A DNA stretch of 46,147 bases from Oscillospiraceae bacterium (GCA_031261325.1 JAISKH010000051.1:1-46147); one strand, 5' to 3'; counted from the first letter of the stretch, positions 16,143 to 24,698 are shown. Numbers and translations are program-made. The notes: generated by a model not told the origin, from the letters alone.

Positions 16143-17573
16143 ATGTTGAAAGTTAAAGGTTCGGCGATTCGCCTTTTGTGCGCTTTACTTGTTATTGTCC
16201 TCGCGGTGTCGGTTATTCCCGTGCCGTCGGCGCGCGCGGCGGCGATTGATTTCTCCGACGTGACAAGCGAAAATTTCGACTTCGCAATAGAAAAACTAAG
16301 CCGCAACGGCATACTGAACGGCTATGCCGACGGCACGTTTAAGCCCGGCAACCTCATTACCCGCGCGGAGTTTTCAGCGGTAATCATTCGCGCGCTTGAC
16401 CGCGTTGACGACGCGCTTCAGGGCGAAACGCCGTTTAGCGACGTTCCCGCGGAGCATTGGGCTTCCGGCTACATACGGCTCGCTTCCGAGCTTGGCATAG
16501 TCAACGGCGTTGGCGACGGCAAGTTTGAGCCGGAGAGCAACGTCACTTACGCGCAGGTCATCAAGATGGTCGTCGGTGCAATGGGGTACACGCAGGCGGA
16601 GGCGGACGCGCTCGGCGGCTGGCCGGAGGGTTGGCTCTCGCTCGGTCAGCGCGCCAATATCGGGTTGAGTCTCCGAACATATGAGCGCGCTGTTACGGCG
16701 GATTCGATTCACAACGCGGTCACGCGCGACACGACAGCCGCGCTTGTTTTTGACGGGTTCTTCCAGCTGTACATGGACGAGCAGGACACGACAAACACGG
16801 GTTTCTACTTCGGGAATTACGAAATGTACGATTACGAAGAGTGTTACACTCAATGGGTGCTGCTCCCGACGGGCGTCACGGCGTATTACACCGTGGACGG
16901 CACGGAGCCGACCGTTGAGTCGCATAAGGTCTTGCGCGACGAAGAATACGGACTCGGCAGAATAGATTTGCTGTACAGCTGCGACCTGAAGGTCTTTGCC
17001 GTCAACGCCGACGGTAAGGTCTGCAACAGACCGGAAACTATCCACTTCTCGCTGCCGAAGGGCGACCTTATTATTGATATGATTGGTGAGTTTTTCTACG
17101 ATAACATCACAGACGAGATGACGGACTACGAAAAAGTCCTTGTGATTCATGACTTTATCGTGCTGAGCGCGACGTATTCCCAGAACACCGACGTGAACGG
17201 CGATTACCCCGACATCAACTACACGATTTACGGCTTGCTCGTTGACGGCGAGGGCGTATGTCAGGCTTACGCGCGTGCAATGGAGCTAATGCTTGCCTTT
17301 GCGGACGTTGATGCCTACTTCGTCGTGGGCGAAGCCAACGGCGGCGCGGATTGGGGCAGTCACGCATGGCTCATCGTCAAAGTTGACGGCGAGTACTATC
17401 ACGTTGACCCGACGTTTGACGACCCGACGCCCGATTACGGCACCGTTGACTACCACTATTTCCTCGTTTCGGATTCGACGATGCTGCGCGACCATCGGTG
17501 GGGGCTTGACATCTACCCCGCTTGCGACAGCGACTACCCCGTCGGCGCGGCAATTAAATACGGACAATCGTAA
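16143..17573 (+). CDS. Secreted SLH-domain protein with transglutaminase-like domain
   Basis: Cell-surface protein of 476 residues. A signal peptide (about 1-32, cleavage near SARAAA) is followed by two S-layer homology repeats: FSDVTSENFDFAIEKLSRNG with TFKPGNLITRAEF, and FSDVPAEHWASGYI with KFEPESNVTYAQV. They anchor it to cell-wall polymer. A chitobiase-C-like segment (TAYYTVDGTEPT) follows, then a transglutaminase-like domain with all three catalytic residues in view: Cys in GEGVCQAYARAM, His in GSHAWLIV, Asp in YYHVDPTFDD. ATG 16143 is chosen because GGAG sits 9 bases upstream; the earlier TTG lacks a site. Proposed role is protein crosslinking or peptidolysis at the cell wall. Confidence 0.9.
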   Translation: MLKVKGSAIRLLCALLVIVLAVSVIPVPSARAAAIDFSDVTSENFDFAIEKLSRNGILNGYADGTFKPGNLITRAEFSAVIIRALDRVDDALQGETPFSDVPAEHWASGYIRLASELGIVNGVGDGKFEPESNVTYAQVIKMVVGAMGYTQAEADALGGWPEGWLSLGQRANIGLSLRTYERAVTADSIHNAVTRDTTAALVFDGFFQLYMDEQDTTNTGFYFGNYEMYDYEECYTQWVLLPTGVTAYYTVDGTEPTVESHKVLRDEEYGLGRIDLLYSCDLKVFAVNADGKVCNRPETIHFSLPKGDLIIDMIGEFFYDNITDEMTDYEKVLVIHDFIVLSATYSQNTDVNGDYPDINYTIYGLLVDGEGVCQAYARAMELMLAFADVDAYFVVGEANGGADWGSHAWLIVKVDGEYYHVDPTFDDPTPDYGTVDYHYFLVSDSTMLRDHRWGLDIYPACDSDYPVGAAIKYGQS

Positions 17574-17582
17574 GATTGCCTA

Positions 17583-17612
17583 TTGACAACCGCATATGTC
17601 GTGTGCTAGAAT
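17583..17612 (+). promoter_or_regulatory. SigA promoter of the infC operon
   Basis: TTGACA (17583-17588), 18-bp spacer, TAGAAT (17607-17612), about 215 bases before the infC start, leaving a long leader. Confidence 0.8.
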
Positions 17613-17630
17613 AACCAAGTAAAATAAAGC

Positions 17631-17765
17631 AGAACGGCAACCCCGTCCTCACCGTGCGGCTTACGCCTGCTCGGTTAATAATTGCGAGAGCCTTAGTTGC
17701 CGTTTTGGTCGCTTTGGGAATACTTGCGGTTGTTGCGTGGGTGCGGTTTGCTTCCGCGCTTTTTT
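17631..17765 (+). ncRNA. Structured infC leader with intrinsic terminator (L20-leader-like)
   Basis: Long-range helix: 17631-17641 (AGAACGGCAAC) pairs with 17696-17706. Inside it, 17651-17654 pairs with 1772-type bases 17672-17675 and 17658-17660 with 17665-17667. The leader ends in a G+C hairpin (17741-17746 with 17754-17759, one G-U) followed by six T (17760-17765), before any coding sequence. Such an attenuated leader precedes infC-rpmI-rplT in Firmicutes, where L20 controls readthrough. Match to the known L20 leader is by position and architecture, not by a model search. Confidence 0.68.
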
Positions 17766-17826
17766 GTATTTCAAACGGGTGCGGTGATTCATAGCATTGT
17801 CCTAAATAAAACGGAGGTGTATCAGC

Positions 17827-18348
17827 ATCAGCACTACGACCTATCAAATCAACGAAGAAATCCGCGATAAAGAGGTTCGCCTCATCGGGGACGACGGAGA
17901 ACAGCTCGGCATAATGACGAGTGCGGCGGCGTTTCAAATCGCCGTCGAGCGTGAGCTTGACCTCGTGAAAATCGCCCCGGGCAGCAACCCGCCCGTTTGC
18001 AAGATTATGGACTACGGGAAGTACCGCTTTGAGCAGGTCAAGCGGGATAAAGAAGCCCGCCGCAACCAACACGTGTCCGAGATTAAGGAGATTCGCATGA
18101 CTCCCGGTATCGGTCTTAACGACTTCAATGTCAAGCTCAAGAGCGGCATCAAGTTCTTGCAGGACGGCAATCGCCTTAAGGTCGCCGTGCGCTTCCGCCG
18201 CGGTCGCGAAATGGCACATACGGAGCTTGGCGAGGACATACTCAAAAAGTTTGCCGACGAGTGTGCCGAGGTTGCGACGATGGACAAAAACCCAAAGCTT
18301 GAGGGGAGATATATGTCCATATTTATGTCCCCCAAAGTCAAGTCATAA
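17827..18348 (+). CDS. infC: Translation initiation factor IF-3 (AUC start)
   Basis: IF-3 discriminates initiator tRNA and keeps ribosomal subunits apart. Reading upstream of the first ATG (17914) the frame continues with TTTYQINEEIRDKEVRLIG, the conserved N-terminal domain, back to a stop at 17803-17805 without any ATG, GTG, TTG or CTG. The start must therefore be a non-canonical ATH codon. ATC at 17827 is best, with GGAGG (17813-17817) 9 bases upstream; ATC 17821 is too close. This gives 173 residues, normal for IF-3. Rare start codons on infC are the basis of its autoregulation. The C-terminal domain with KIRMTPGIG-like EIRMTPGIGLNDFNVK is intact. Confidence 0.93.
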   Translation: MSTTTYQINEEIRDKEVRLIGDDGEQLGIMTSAAAFQIAVERELDLVKIAPGSNPPVCKIMDYGKYRFEQVKRDKEARRNQHVSEIKEIRMTPGIGLNDFNVKLKSGIKFLQDGNRLKVAVRFRRGREMAHTELGEDILKKFADECAEVATMDKNPKLEGRYMSIFMSPKVKS

Positions 18349-18412
18349 CGGCGTTAATTTGACGCTCTGTCGTGACTGAATTTACAGTTATTTTTGGAAG
18401 GAGTTTAACCAC

Positions 18413-18616
18413 ATGCCTAAAATCAAGACGCATAGCGGGGCAAAAAAGAGATTCAGCCTCACCAAATCGGGGAAGGTTAAGCGTGCCCACGCTAATAAGC
18501 GGCATCTGCTCAATGGACACGGAAAATCGCCGAAGCGCAAGCGCGGACTTCGCCAGGGCACATATGCCGACGTTACGAACACCGCCGCCATCAAGCGCAT
18601 GATTCTGTATAAATAG
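18413..18616 (+). CDS. rpmI: 50S ribosomal protein L35
   Basis: A 67-residue very basic protein with the L35 signature [20 protein letters not shown] and [27 protein letters not shown] lies upstream of the ATG. Middle gene of the infC operon, 64 bases after infC and 16 bases before rplT. Belongs to the large subunit. Confidence 0.97.
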   Translation: MPKIKTHSGAKKRFSLTKSGKVKRAHANKRHLLNGHGKSPKRKRGLRQGTYADVTNTAAIKRMILYK

Positions 18617-18632
18617 GAAGGATTGACTTACA

Positions 18633-18992
18633 ATGGCAAGAATTAAAGGCGCATTGATGACGCGCAAAAGAAGAAATAAAATACTGAAGCTCGCTAAGGG
18701 CTACTGGGGCAGCAAATCCACGCACTACAAAATGGCGAATCAGGCGGTTATGAAATCCCTGCGTTACGCCTATGTCGGGCGCAAGCGCAAAAAGCGCGAG
18801 TTCCGCCAACTGTGGATTACGCGCATCAGCGCGGCGTGCAAGCTCAACGGGCTGAATTACTCCCGCTTCATGCACGGGCTGAAGCTCGCGGGTATCGAGT
18901 TGAACCGCAAGTCGCTCTCTGAGCTTGCGATTCACAATCCTGAGACGTTCACCGCCCTCTGCGAAACCGCGAAATCCCAAATTAGTTTGTAA
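18633..18992 (+). CDS. rplT: 50S ribosomal protein L20
   Basis: A 119-residue ribosomal assembly protein. [20 protein letters not shown] is the RNA-binding N-terminal extension, and [20 protein letters not shown] and [18 protein letters not shown] are the globular domain. In Firmicutes free L20 represses its own operon through the leader upstream of infC, so the structured leader at 17631-17765 is its likely target here. Confidence 0.97.
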   Translation: MARIKGALMTRKRRNKILKLAKGYWGSKSTHYKMANQAVMKSLRYAYVGRKRKKREFRQLWITRISAACKLNGLNYSRFMHGLKLAGIELNRKSLSELAIHNPETFTALCETAKSQISL

Positions 18993-19016
18993 TCACAGCG
19001 CGTAAACGGACATAAT

Positions 19017-19055
19017 AATTCCCGTATCCGATTAGGATACGGGAATTTTGTTTTA
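19017..19055 (+). terminator. Terminator of infC-rpmI-rplT
   Basis: Perfect 13-bp stem (19017-19029 with 19035-19047), loop GATTA, then TTTGTTTTA on the plus strand. It separates the operon from the convergent regulator gene. Confidence 0.92.
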
Positions 19056-20000
19056 CTCGGACTTTTCGTCAACTAATTTATCGGCGGCTAACTTTTCGAG
19101 CGCAACCGCGTTTTCGCGGATACCCCGCGCTTCAATATCAAGGCCGCGACGCTCGTAGTCGTCCGCGATACGATGCCCAATTTCCGCGGCTTCGGCATAT
19201 CTGCCTTGAATCGAATATAGGTTGCGCTTGTAGAAGAGGACGCGCTTGTTTCCCGCCGCGAGCACCCTGTCGTACAGCTCTTCGGCTTCGTCGAATTTCC
19301 CCTCATCAAACGCAATATCCCCCTCCTCGAACGTCAGCCCGTTCTTGTCCTTATCGGGGAAGCGCAGAACCGCCGCAGCTACTGCCGCCCGCGCCTCGTC
19401 GTAACGCCCCGCGAGCCTGTACGCGAATATCAGCCCCAAGTGCGCTTCCAAATCGTCGGGTTCCTGCGCGACGATTGCGCGGTGCTTTTCGATATTCTCC
19501 CCGTGCCGCCCGAGCCACGCCAACATCAGAATCAGCTGCGCGTGCGACTTGTAATATTGCCCGTCCTTTTTCTCTTGCCCCATCTGTATCGCTTCGTTGT
19601 AGAGTATCTCGGCTTTCTGCGCGTCGCGTCTCGCGCGGTTTTCGACTGTGTAGGCGTAGAACTGCACGTCGCGGTCCGTCGCCGTGCCCGCTTCGCGCAG
19701 CTTCTCGAACTCGCGCGTCGCTTTCTCAAAAGCCGTGTCCGACGGGAAGCTCTCGTACTCCGACATGTAGCGCATGGCGAGGTTCGGATACGCGCGCATG
19801 TTCGGCTTGAACAGCTCGTCGATAATCACGCCGAAGAACGCGGCAATCTCCGGCAGCAGCGCGATGTCCGGCATCGTCGTGCCAAGCTCCCACTTGCTGA
19901 CCGCCTGAAACGACAGTCCGAGCTTTACGGCGAGCGCGTCCTGTGTTGCGCCCTGCTCCTCTCGGAGCTTTTTAATGTTCTGCCCTATGGCATGTGTCAT
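19053..20000 (-). CDS. XRE-family regulator with TPR domain
   Basis: A 315-residue protein with an N-terminal Cro/CI-type helix-turn-helix (IGQNIKKLREEQGATQDAL, KLGLSFQAVSKWELGTTMPD) and a long TPR-like helical domain behind it (AEILYNEAIQMGQ, YDEARAAVAAAVLRF, FDEAEELYDRVLAAGNK, YAEAAEIGHRIADDY). The layout recalls RRNPP/PlcR-type or phage-like regulators whose TPR part senses a peptide or partner, but no peptide gene is nearby. The start is ATG 20000, since GGAGG sits 8 bases upstream; the earlier ATG at 20006 is only 2 bases from it. A palindrome lies over its promoter (20024-20037), suggesting autoregulation. Confidence 0.86.
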   Translation of the reverse strand: MTHAIGQNIKKLREEQGATQDALAVKLGLSFQAVSKWELGTTMPDIALLPEIAAFFGVIIDELFKPNMRAYPNLAMRYMSEYESFPSDTAFEKATREFEKLREAGTATDRDVQFYAYTVENRARRDAQKAEILYNEAIQMGQEKKDGQYYKSHAQLILMLAWLGRHGENIEKHRAIVAQEPDDLEAHLGLIFAYRLAGRYDEARAAVAAAVLRFPDKDKNGLTFEEGDIAFDEGKFDEAEELYDRVLAAGNKRVLFYKRNLYSIQGRYAEAAEIGHRIADDYERRGLDIEARGIRENAVALEKLAADKLVDEKSE

Positions 20001-20023
20001 TGGCATTACCTCCGTTTATTCGT

Positions 20024-20037
20024 CATAACATGTTATG
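20024..20037. promoter_or_regulatory. Palindromic operator candidate for the XRE regulator
   Basis: Perfect 14-bp palindrome CATAACATGTTATG. It lies just downstream of the minus-strand -10 box, over the expected transcription start, the classic site for autorepression. Confidence 0.62.
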
Positions 20038-20042
20038 GCAGT

Positions 20043-20071
20043 AGTATATCGCGGGTTAAGCTCCGCCGCAA
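20043..20071 (-). promoter_or_regulatory. Promoter of the XRE regulator gene
   Basis: Minus strand TTGCGG (20071-20066), 17-bp spacer, TATACT (20048-20043). Confidence 0.55.
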
Positions 20072-20191
20072 TAACCGCGTCGGCGATACTTATTCACCTG
20101 ACGGTTGAGCCGCAACTTTATATTTATTTCTGTTTTATCCGCACATTTGGCGGCATATAGTGTATAAATCAACCCATCAGGAGGTATATAC

Positions 20192-20836
20192 ATGGAATCC
20201 AACATGCCGATTGCCGCCGGAATGCATGTGCTGCCCGCGCTGCCCTACCCCACGAACGCGCTTGAGCCGATTATTGACGCGGAGACGCTGACAATTCACC
20301 ACGACAAGCACCACAAAAAGTACGTTGACGACCTGAACAGCGCGGAGCTTGCGCTTGAGTCGGCGCGCCGCCAAGGAGATTATCGGTTTATCCGCTACTG
20401 GGAGGACGCGCTCGCGTTCAACGGCTCGGGGCACATTCTGCACAGCGTTTACTGGCGGTGCATGGCTCCGCGCGGCACGGGCGGCGAACCCGGGCAATAC
20501 ACCGCGCGATACCTCGACTGGTATTTCGGCGGACTCGAACAGTTCAAGGCGCAGTTCGTCGCGGCGGCGAACGCCGTCGAAGGCTCGGGCTGGGCGATAC
20601 TCGGTTATAACCCCGCGTTCTTCCGTCTCGAGCTGTTGCAGGCGGAGAAGCACCAAAACCTAACGCAATGGGGGCTGATGCCGATACTCGTATGCGACGT
20701 GTGGGAGCACGCGTACTACCTGAAGTACAAGAACGACCGCGCCGCCTACATAGACGCGTGGTGGACGATTATCAACTGGAACGACGTTGAGGAACGCTTC
20801 ATCAAGGCGGCGCAGGGCGTTGTGAGGTTGGACTAA
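20192..20836 (+). CDS. Fe/Mn superoxide dismutase
   Basis: Dismutates superoxide in the cytosol. The 214 residues keep all four metal ligands: His in TIHHDKHHKKYV, His in GHILHSVYW, and Asp and His in VCDVWEHAYYL. WTIINWNDVEERF is the usual C-terminal helix. Aligning back from DVWEH, the second-sphere position that is Gln in the PNQDS motif of Bacillus-type MnSOD is His here (EKHQN), so metal preference cannot be read off and the His-type subgroup is likely. AGGAGG precedes the ATG. It is divergent from the XRE gene, 191 bases apart. Confidence 0.93.
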   Translation: MESNMPIAAGMHVLPALPYPTNALEPIIDAETLTIHHDKHHKKYVDDLNSAELALESARRQGDYRFIRYWEDALAFNGSGHILHSVYWRCMAPRGTGGEPGQYTARYLDWYFGGLEQFKAQFVAAANAVEGSGWAILGYNPAFFRLELLQAEKHQNLTQWGLMPILVCDVWEHAYYLKYKNDRAAYIDAWWTIINWNDVEERFIKAAQGVVRLD

Positions 20837-20863
20837 AAAGAAAACGCCCGCCGTATGGCGGGC
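20837..20863. terminator. Bidirectional terminator
   Basis: 7-bp G+C stem (20846-20852 with 20857-20863), loop GTAT. On the minus strand it is followed by GTTTTCTTTTT, so it mainly ends the parvulin gene while also closing the SOD transcript. Confidence 0.8.
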
Positions 20864-20876
20864 ACTTCTCATTCAG

Positions 20877-22508
20877 TTAAACGAATCTCTCCGCCCAATG
20901 CTTCTCAACCGCGGGAGCCTGAATCCCCTCGCGCCATTCGGTGTAGTCCTCGGCGCGCAGTCTGCCCTCCGAAATATAGTCGCTGTAAAGCTCGCCAACG
21001 CCCGTGAAGTAGACGATGTGATAACCAAATTCGTCGCTCTTGATAACCTCGCTGTCGCCCGTCTTGCGTCCCGCCGCGAACAGCCAGTCGTTAATGACGG
21101 CTATCATCTGCTGCTTGTAAATATGCTCGTACAGCCCGCCCTCCGTCGTGTCAACGGAGTTGTCGGGTATGAGCGCGATGAACGCATCCTCGGTTGCGCC
21201 GCCGTCTTTCCATTGCTTGTACAGCGCGTCAGCCTTTGCTTTCGCTTCCGCGTCAGCGGCGGCAACGTCCGCGTCATAAGCGTCCGTGTCCTTTGTGTCG
21301 TCGCCGTTAACGTACTTGAGGTCGTTCGCGTCAACCGCCGTCGGCTGAATCAGAATCTGGCGCATACCGACCGTGTTGTAGTCGTTCGCGTCGCGCTCAA
21401 CGTAGTACATGAGGTACCACGCCGTTGTCGTGTCGCTGTCAAGCGAGAATATTGCCATATCGCCCGCCTTGCGCGATTGGTCGCGCAGCCACAGGCTGTA
21501 TTCCTTTTCGCCGAGATTCTCGCCGCTCGTGCTCACAATCGTCGCGTCCGCGTCAGGGTAATCGATGGGGCTGTAGGCAAGTGCTTCGTTGATGAAGTCC
21601 TCCTCAGATGTGACGCGCTCTTGCAGCTCCTCCGCCATTGTGTGCGCCGCTTCAATCGCGGCGGAAACCGCCGCCTCGTACTCCTCGTCGGTCAGTACTG
21701 TCGGCTCTCCGCCCTCTTCCTCCGCGGCAATCTCACGCGCCGGCGTTTCGACCGCGAAGCGGATGCTGCGGAACGTGATGGTGTCAAGCGCATCCTTGTT
21801 CTCATTGTAGTACGCCGCAAGCTCTTCCGACGTGTAGGTCAGCGCGTCGCGGTGCGCTTCTGCATACGCGTCGCACGTGAACAGCGTCTCAAACAGCTGC
21901 GTGTAGATTTTCTCCGTCATGCCGCGCTTATACGGGTCATAGCGGTCGTTTAGGAACGTCTTGAAGTTCTTGCTGTCGGTGGTTTTCGCGCTCTCGCGCA
22001 GTCCCTCAATCTCCGTGTCCAATTCGGCGCGCTGCTCCGCGTTCAGCGTAAAGCCCTCCGCCTTTGCGGCGGCGATAATCTTAGCCGCGTCCGCAATCTT
22101 AACCGCAGCGTCCTCCGCGAAGTACTGCGCCCATGTCTGACCCGTTACTTGGTCCTTAACCTGGCTCGCCCACGGCTTAGAGTTGTCCGGAAGCAAGGAC
22201 GCGAGCGCGCTGCTGTCCGAGAATGAGCTGAGGTTCTCATACACATACGCCTGATATTCGTAGAACGCGCTGAAATAGAAGAAGTTGTATTCGACGGGCG
22301 AAAGCTCCAGCTCACCCGCGCTGTACGCCGTTGTGCCGCGGCGTATGTAGTTGGAGTTAACGAACAGCGCCGCAACGAACAGCACAACGAGAACAGCCGC
22401 GATTATCGTCGCGGTTTTGGTTGTCTTTTTGCGGTCAAGCTGCTCCTGATGCTGCCGCGCGTCTCGGCGGCTGAAACCGTCGGTTGAAATATGCTTGTCC
22501 TTAGCCAT
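20877..22508 (-). CDS. Membrane-anchored parvulin-type peptidyl-prolyl isomerase
   Basis: A 543-residue extracytoplasmic foldase of the PrsA/SurA type. A charged N terminus (residues 1-30) precedes one membrane anchor (about 31-51). The large helical chaperone region runs to about residue 360, with a parvulin rotamase domain behind it, starting at VGMRQILIQPTA and ending at FGYHIVYFTGVGE. The rotamase is interrupted by an Asp/Ala/Lys-rich insertion (about 405-435). Unlike PrsA it has no lipobox. Role: folding of secreted proteins. Single-gene unit with its own promoter and terminator. Confidence 0.87.
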   Translation of the reverse strand: MAKDKHISTDGFSRRDARQHQEQLDRKKTTKTATIIAAVLVVLFVAALFVNSNYIRRGTTAYSAGELELSPVEYNFFYFSAFYEYQAYVYENLSSFSDSSALASLLPDNSKPWASQVKDQVTGQTWAQYFAEDAAVKIADAAKIIAAAKAEGFTLNAEQRAELDTEIEGLRESAKTTDSKNFKTFLNDRYDPYKRGMTEKIYTQLFETLFTCDAYAEAHRDALTYTSEELAAYYNENKDALDTITFRSIRFAVETPAREIAAEEEGGEPTVLTDEEYEAAVSAAIEAAHTMAEELQERVTSEEDFINEALAYSPIDYPDADATIVSTSGENLGEKEYSLWLRDQSRKAGDMAIFSLDSDTTTAWYLMYYVERDANDYNTVGMRQILIQPTAVDANDLKYVNGDDTKDTDAYDADVAAADAEAKAKADALYKQWKDGGATEDAFIALIPDNSVDTTEGGLYEHIYKQQMIAVINDWLFAAGRKTGDSEVIKSDEFGYHIVYFTGVGELYSDYISEGRLRAEDYTEWREGIQAPAVEKHWAERFV

Positions 22509-22563
22509 GTTAAGTCACCCTTATCTATTATCTATTAAAATTTCGCAGGAATACCATTCGGCT

Positions 22564-22592
22564 ATTATACCCGAATACCGTCAGCCATGCAA
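22564..22592 (-). promoter_or_regulatory. Promoter of the parvulin gene
   Basis: Minus strand TTGCAT (22592-22587), 17-bp spacer, TATAAT (22569-22564). Confidence 0.7.
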
Positions 22593-22647
22593 GTACAAAT
22601 TTATGAAATATAAAATTTCTTAAATTCGGCGTTTCACAAATCCCGCG

Positions 22648-23892
22648 CTATCGAATTTGCCCCGAGCCGTAAACGACAAACTTCGAGCTTGTCAGCTGCT
22701 CAAGCCCCATCGGTCCGCGCGCGTGCATCTTCTGCGTCGATATTCCAATCTCCGCGCCAAGCCCGAACTCTCCGCCGTCCGTGAACCGCGTGGACGCGTT
22801 GACATACACCGCCGCCGCGTCAATCTCGTCAAGGAACCGCTGCGACGCGGCGTAATTGTTCGTAACTATCGCCTCCGAATGTCCCGAGCCGTGCTTATTG
22901 ATGTGCGCAATCGCTTCGTCGAGCCCGTCCACAACCTTTACGGCGAGGATATAATCGCTGAACTCCGTGTAATAATCCTCCTGCGTCGCGAGCATTGCGT
23001 CTTGCAGAATCGCAAGCGTCTCGTGGCAGCCGCGCAGCTCCGTGCTTTTATTGTCAAGCAATGCCTTTGCCATCGGCAAAAATTCCTCCGCAATCGCGCG
23101 GTCAACTAGCAGCGTCTCCGCCGCGTTGCACACGGACGGACGCGAGCACTTGGCGTTATATATGATGTTCGCGCCCATTTCGAGGTCCGCGCTCGCTTCG
23201 ACGTAGACATGGCAGTTGCCGACGCCGGTTTTGATAACAGGCACCTTTGAGTTGGCGGCGACATAGCCGATAAGCCCCGCTCCGCCGCGCGGAATCAGCA
23301 CGTCAATGTAATCGGTCATGTTCATCAGGTCGCCCACGCTGTCGCGTGTCGTGTCCTGCACGAGCGAGACGCTACCCTGCGGCAGACCGACCTCCGCAAG
23401 CGCCGCGCGCATCAGCTCCGTGAACGCCTGATTTGAGTTGTAAGCTTCCTTGCCGCCGCGCAGAATCACCGCGTTGCCCGCTTTCAGGCACAGCACAGAC
23501 GCGTCCACCGTGACGTTCGGGCGCGACTCGTAGATAATCGCGATAACGCCGAGCGGCACCTTTCGCCGCCCGATTACAAGCCCGTTCGGGCGCGTCGTCA
23601 TGTTCTCAACCTTACCTATCGGGTCGGGCAGAGCCGCGACTTCAAGCACGCCGTCGGCAATGCCGTCAATGCGCGTCTCCGTCAGCTGCAAACGGTCGAG
23701 CAACGCCGCGCTCATACCGCCCGCGCGCGCCTTGTCCATATCGAGCGCGTTCGCCGCCAGAATCGCGGACTTGTTGTTGCGCATCGCGGCGGCGATTGCC
23801 GTCAGAGCCTTGTTCTTGATGTTTGTTCCGCAGGTCGCGAGCCGACGCGCGGCTTCCTTCGCGGCGGAGCCTTGTTTTTCGATGTCGGTCAT
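22648..23892 (-). CDS. proA: Gamma-glutamyl phosphate reductase
   Basis: Second step of proline synthesis: reduces gamma-glutamyl phosphate with NADPH to glutamate semialdehyde. 414 residues, normal length. The catalytic Cys is in KCSRPSVCNAAETLLVD, the cofactor loop in YESRPNVTVDASVLCLK, and the C-terminal RFTDGGEFGLGAEIGISTQ is highly conserved. The start overlaps the proB stop by 4 bases (ATGA). Confidence 0.96.
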   Translation of the reverse strand: MTDIEKQGSAAKEAARRLATCGTNIKNKALTAIAAAMRNNKSAILAANALDMDKARAGGMSAALLDRLQLTETRIDGIADGVLEVAALPDPIGKVENMTTRPNGLVIGRRKVPLGVIAIIYESRPNVTVDASVLCLKAGNAVILRGGKEAYNSNQAFTELMRAALAEVGLPQGSVSLVQDTTRDSVGDLMNMTDYIDVLIPRGGAGLIGYVAANSKVPVIKTGVGNCHVYVEASADLEMGANIIYNAKCSRPSVCNAAETLLVDRAIAEEFLPMAKALLDNKSTELRGCHETLAILQDAMLATQEDYYTEFSDYILAVKVVDGLDEAIAHINKHGSGHSEAIVTNNYAASQRFLDEIDAAAVYVNASTRFTDGGEFGLGAEIGISTQKMHARGPMGLEQLTSSKFVVYGSGQIR

Positions 23893-24698
23893 TGTAAACC
23901 CTCCGTATTCGGCTTTTGCCGCGTGAACAGCGTGCCGTTCGGCTCACTCGATACCGCGGCGTAGATGTTACGCGCGTCCGCGCCGTTAGTTATAATCATG
24001 TCAATCCCCGCCGCCGTCGCCGTTTTCGCGGCATACAGCTTTGTAACCATTCCGCCCGTGCCGAGCGCGCTGCCCACGCCGCCCGCGAGAGCTTCAATCT
24101 TCGCGTCAATCTTCGAGACGACGCTAATCAGCTTCGCGTCAGGGCTTTTGTGCGGGTCCGCGTCGTACAAGCCCTCAATGTCCGACAGAATCACGAGCGT
24201 GTCCGCGCCCACAAGCTCCGCGACGATTGCCGACAGCGTGTCGTTGTCGCCGAACACATGGTGCTCCGACTCGATTTCATCAAAGCCCACGGAGTCGTTC
24301 TCGTTGACAATCGGGATAACGCCCATGTCAAGCAACGCCTCGAACGTGCTCTGTAAGCTGCGGCGCACGGGCACGCGGTCAACGTCGTCTTTGGTCAGCA
24401 GAATCTGCGCGACGGTCGCGCCGTATTCGCCGAAAAACTTGTCGTAGATGTGCATAAGCTCGCATTGCCCCACCGCCGCGACCGCCTGCTTGTGCTCAAG
24501 CTTTTGCGGACGCTCCGCCATGTTCAGCTTGCCCGCGCCCGCGCCGATTGCGCCCGACGAGACGAGAATTACCTCAACACCCGAGTTTTTAATGTCCGCG
24601 AGGGAGCGCGCCAGCCCGTCGATGTTGCGCAAATTCAGCCCCTTACCGCTGTGGCACAGCGTGGAGGTACCAACCTTAAAGACAATTCGTCTTGACAT
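23889..24698 (-). CDS. proB: Glutamate 5-kinase (no PUA domain)
   Basis: First step of proline synthesis. The 269 residues hold the amino-acid-kinase fold with VFKVGTSTLCHSGKG, VSSGAIGAGAGKL, IPIVNENDSVGFDEI and GTGGMVTKLYAAKTA. The C-terminal PUA domain of E. coli-type ProB is missing, as in several Firmicutes, so it is the short form rather than a truncation. ATG 24698 is preferred (AAGGGG 6 bases upstream) over an in-frame start at 24722 that would overlap lysA. Feedback inhibition by proline is expected from the family. Confidence 0.94.
   Translation of the reverse strand: MSRRIVFKVGTSTLCHSGKGLNLRNIDGLARSLADIKNSGVEVILVSSGAIGAGAGKLNMAERPQKLEHKQAVAAVGQCELMHIYDKFFGEYGATVAQILLTKDDVDRVPVRRSLQSTFEALLDMGVIPIVNENDSVGFDEIESEHHVFGDNDTLSAIVAELVGADTLVILSDIEGLYDADPHKSPDAKLISVVSKIDAKIEALAGGVGSALGTGGMVTKLYAAKTATAAGIDMIITNGADARNIYAAVSSEPNGTLFTRQKPNTEGLQ

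Noticed and set aside
20898-21953. 351-codon plus-strand frame
   Set aside because: Antisense to the parvulin gene, Arg/Val-rich shadow with no domain.
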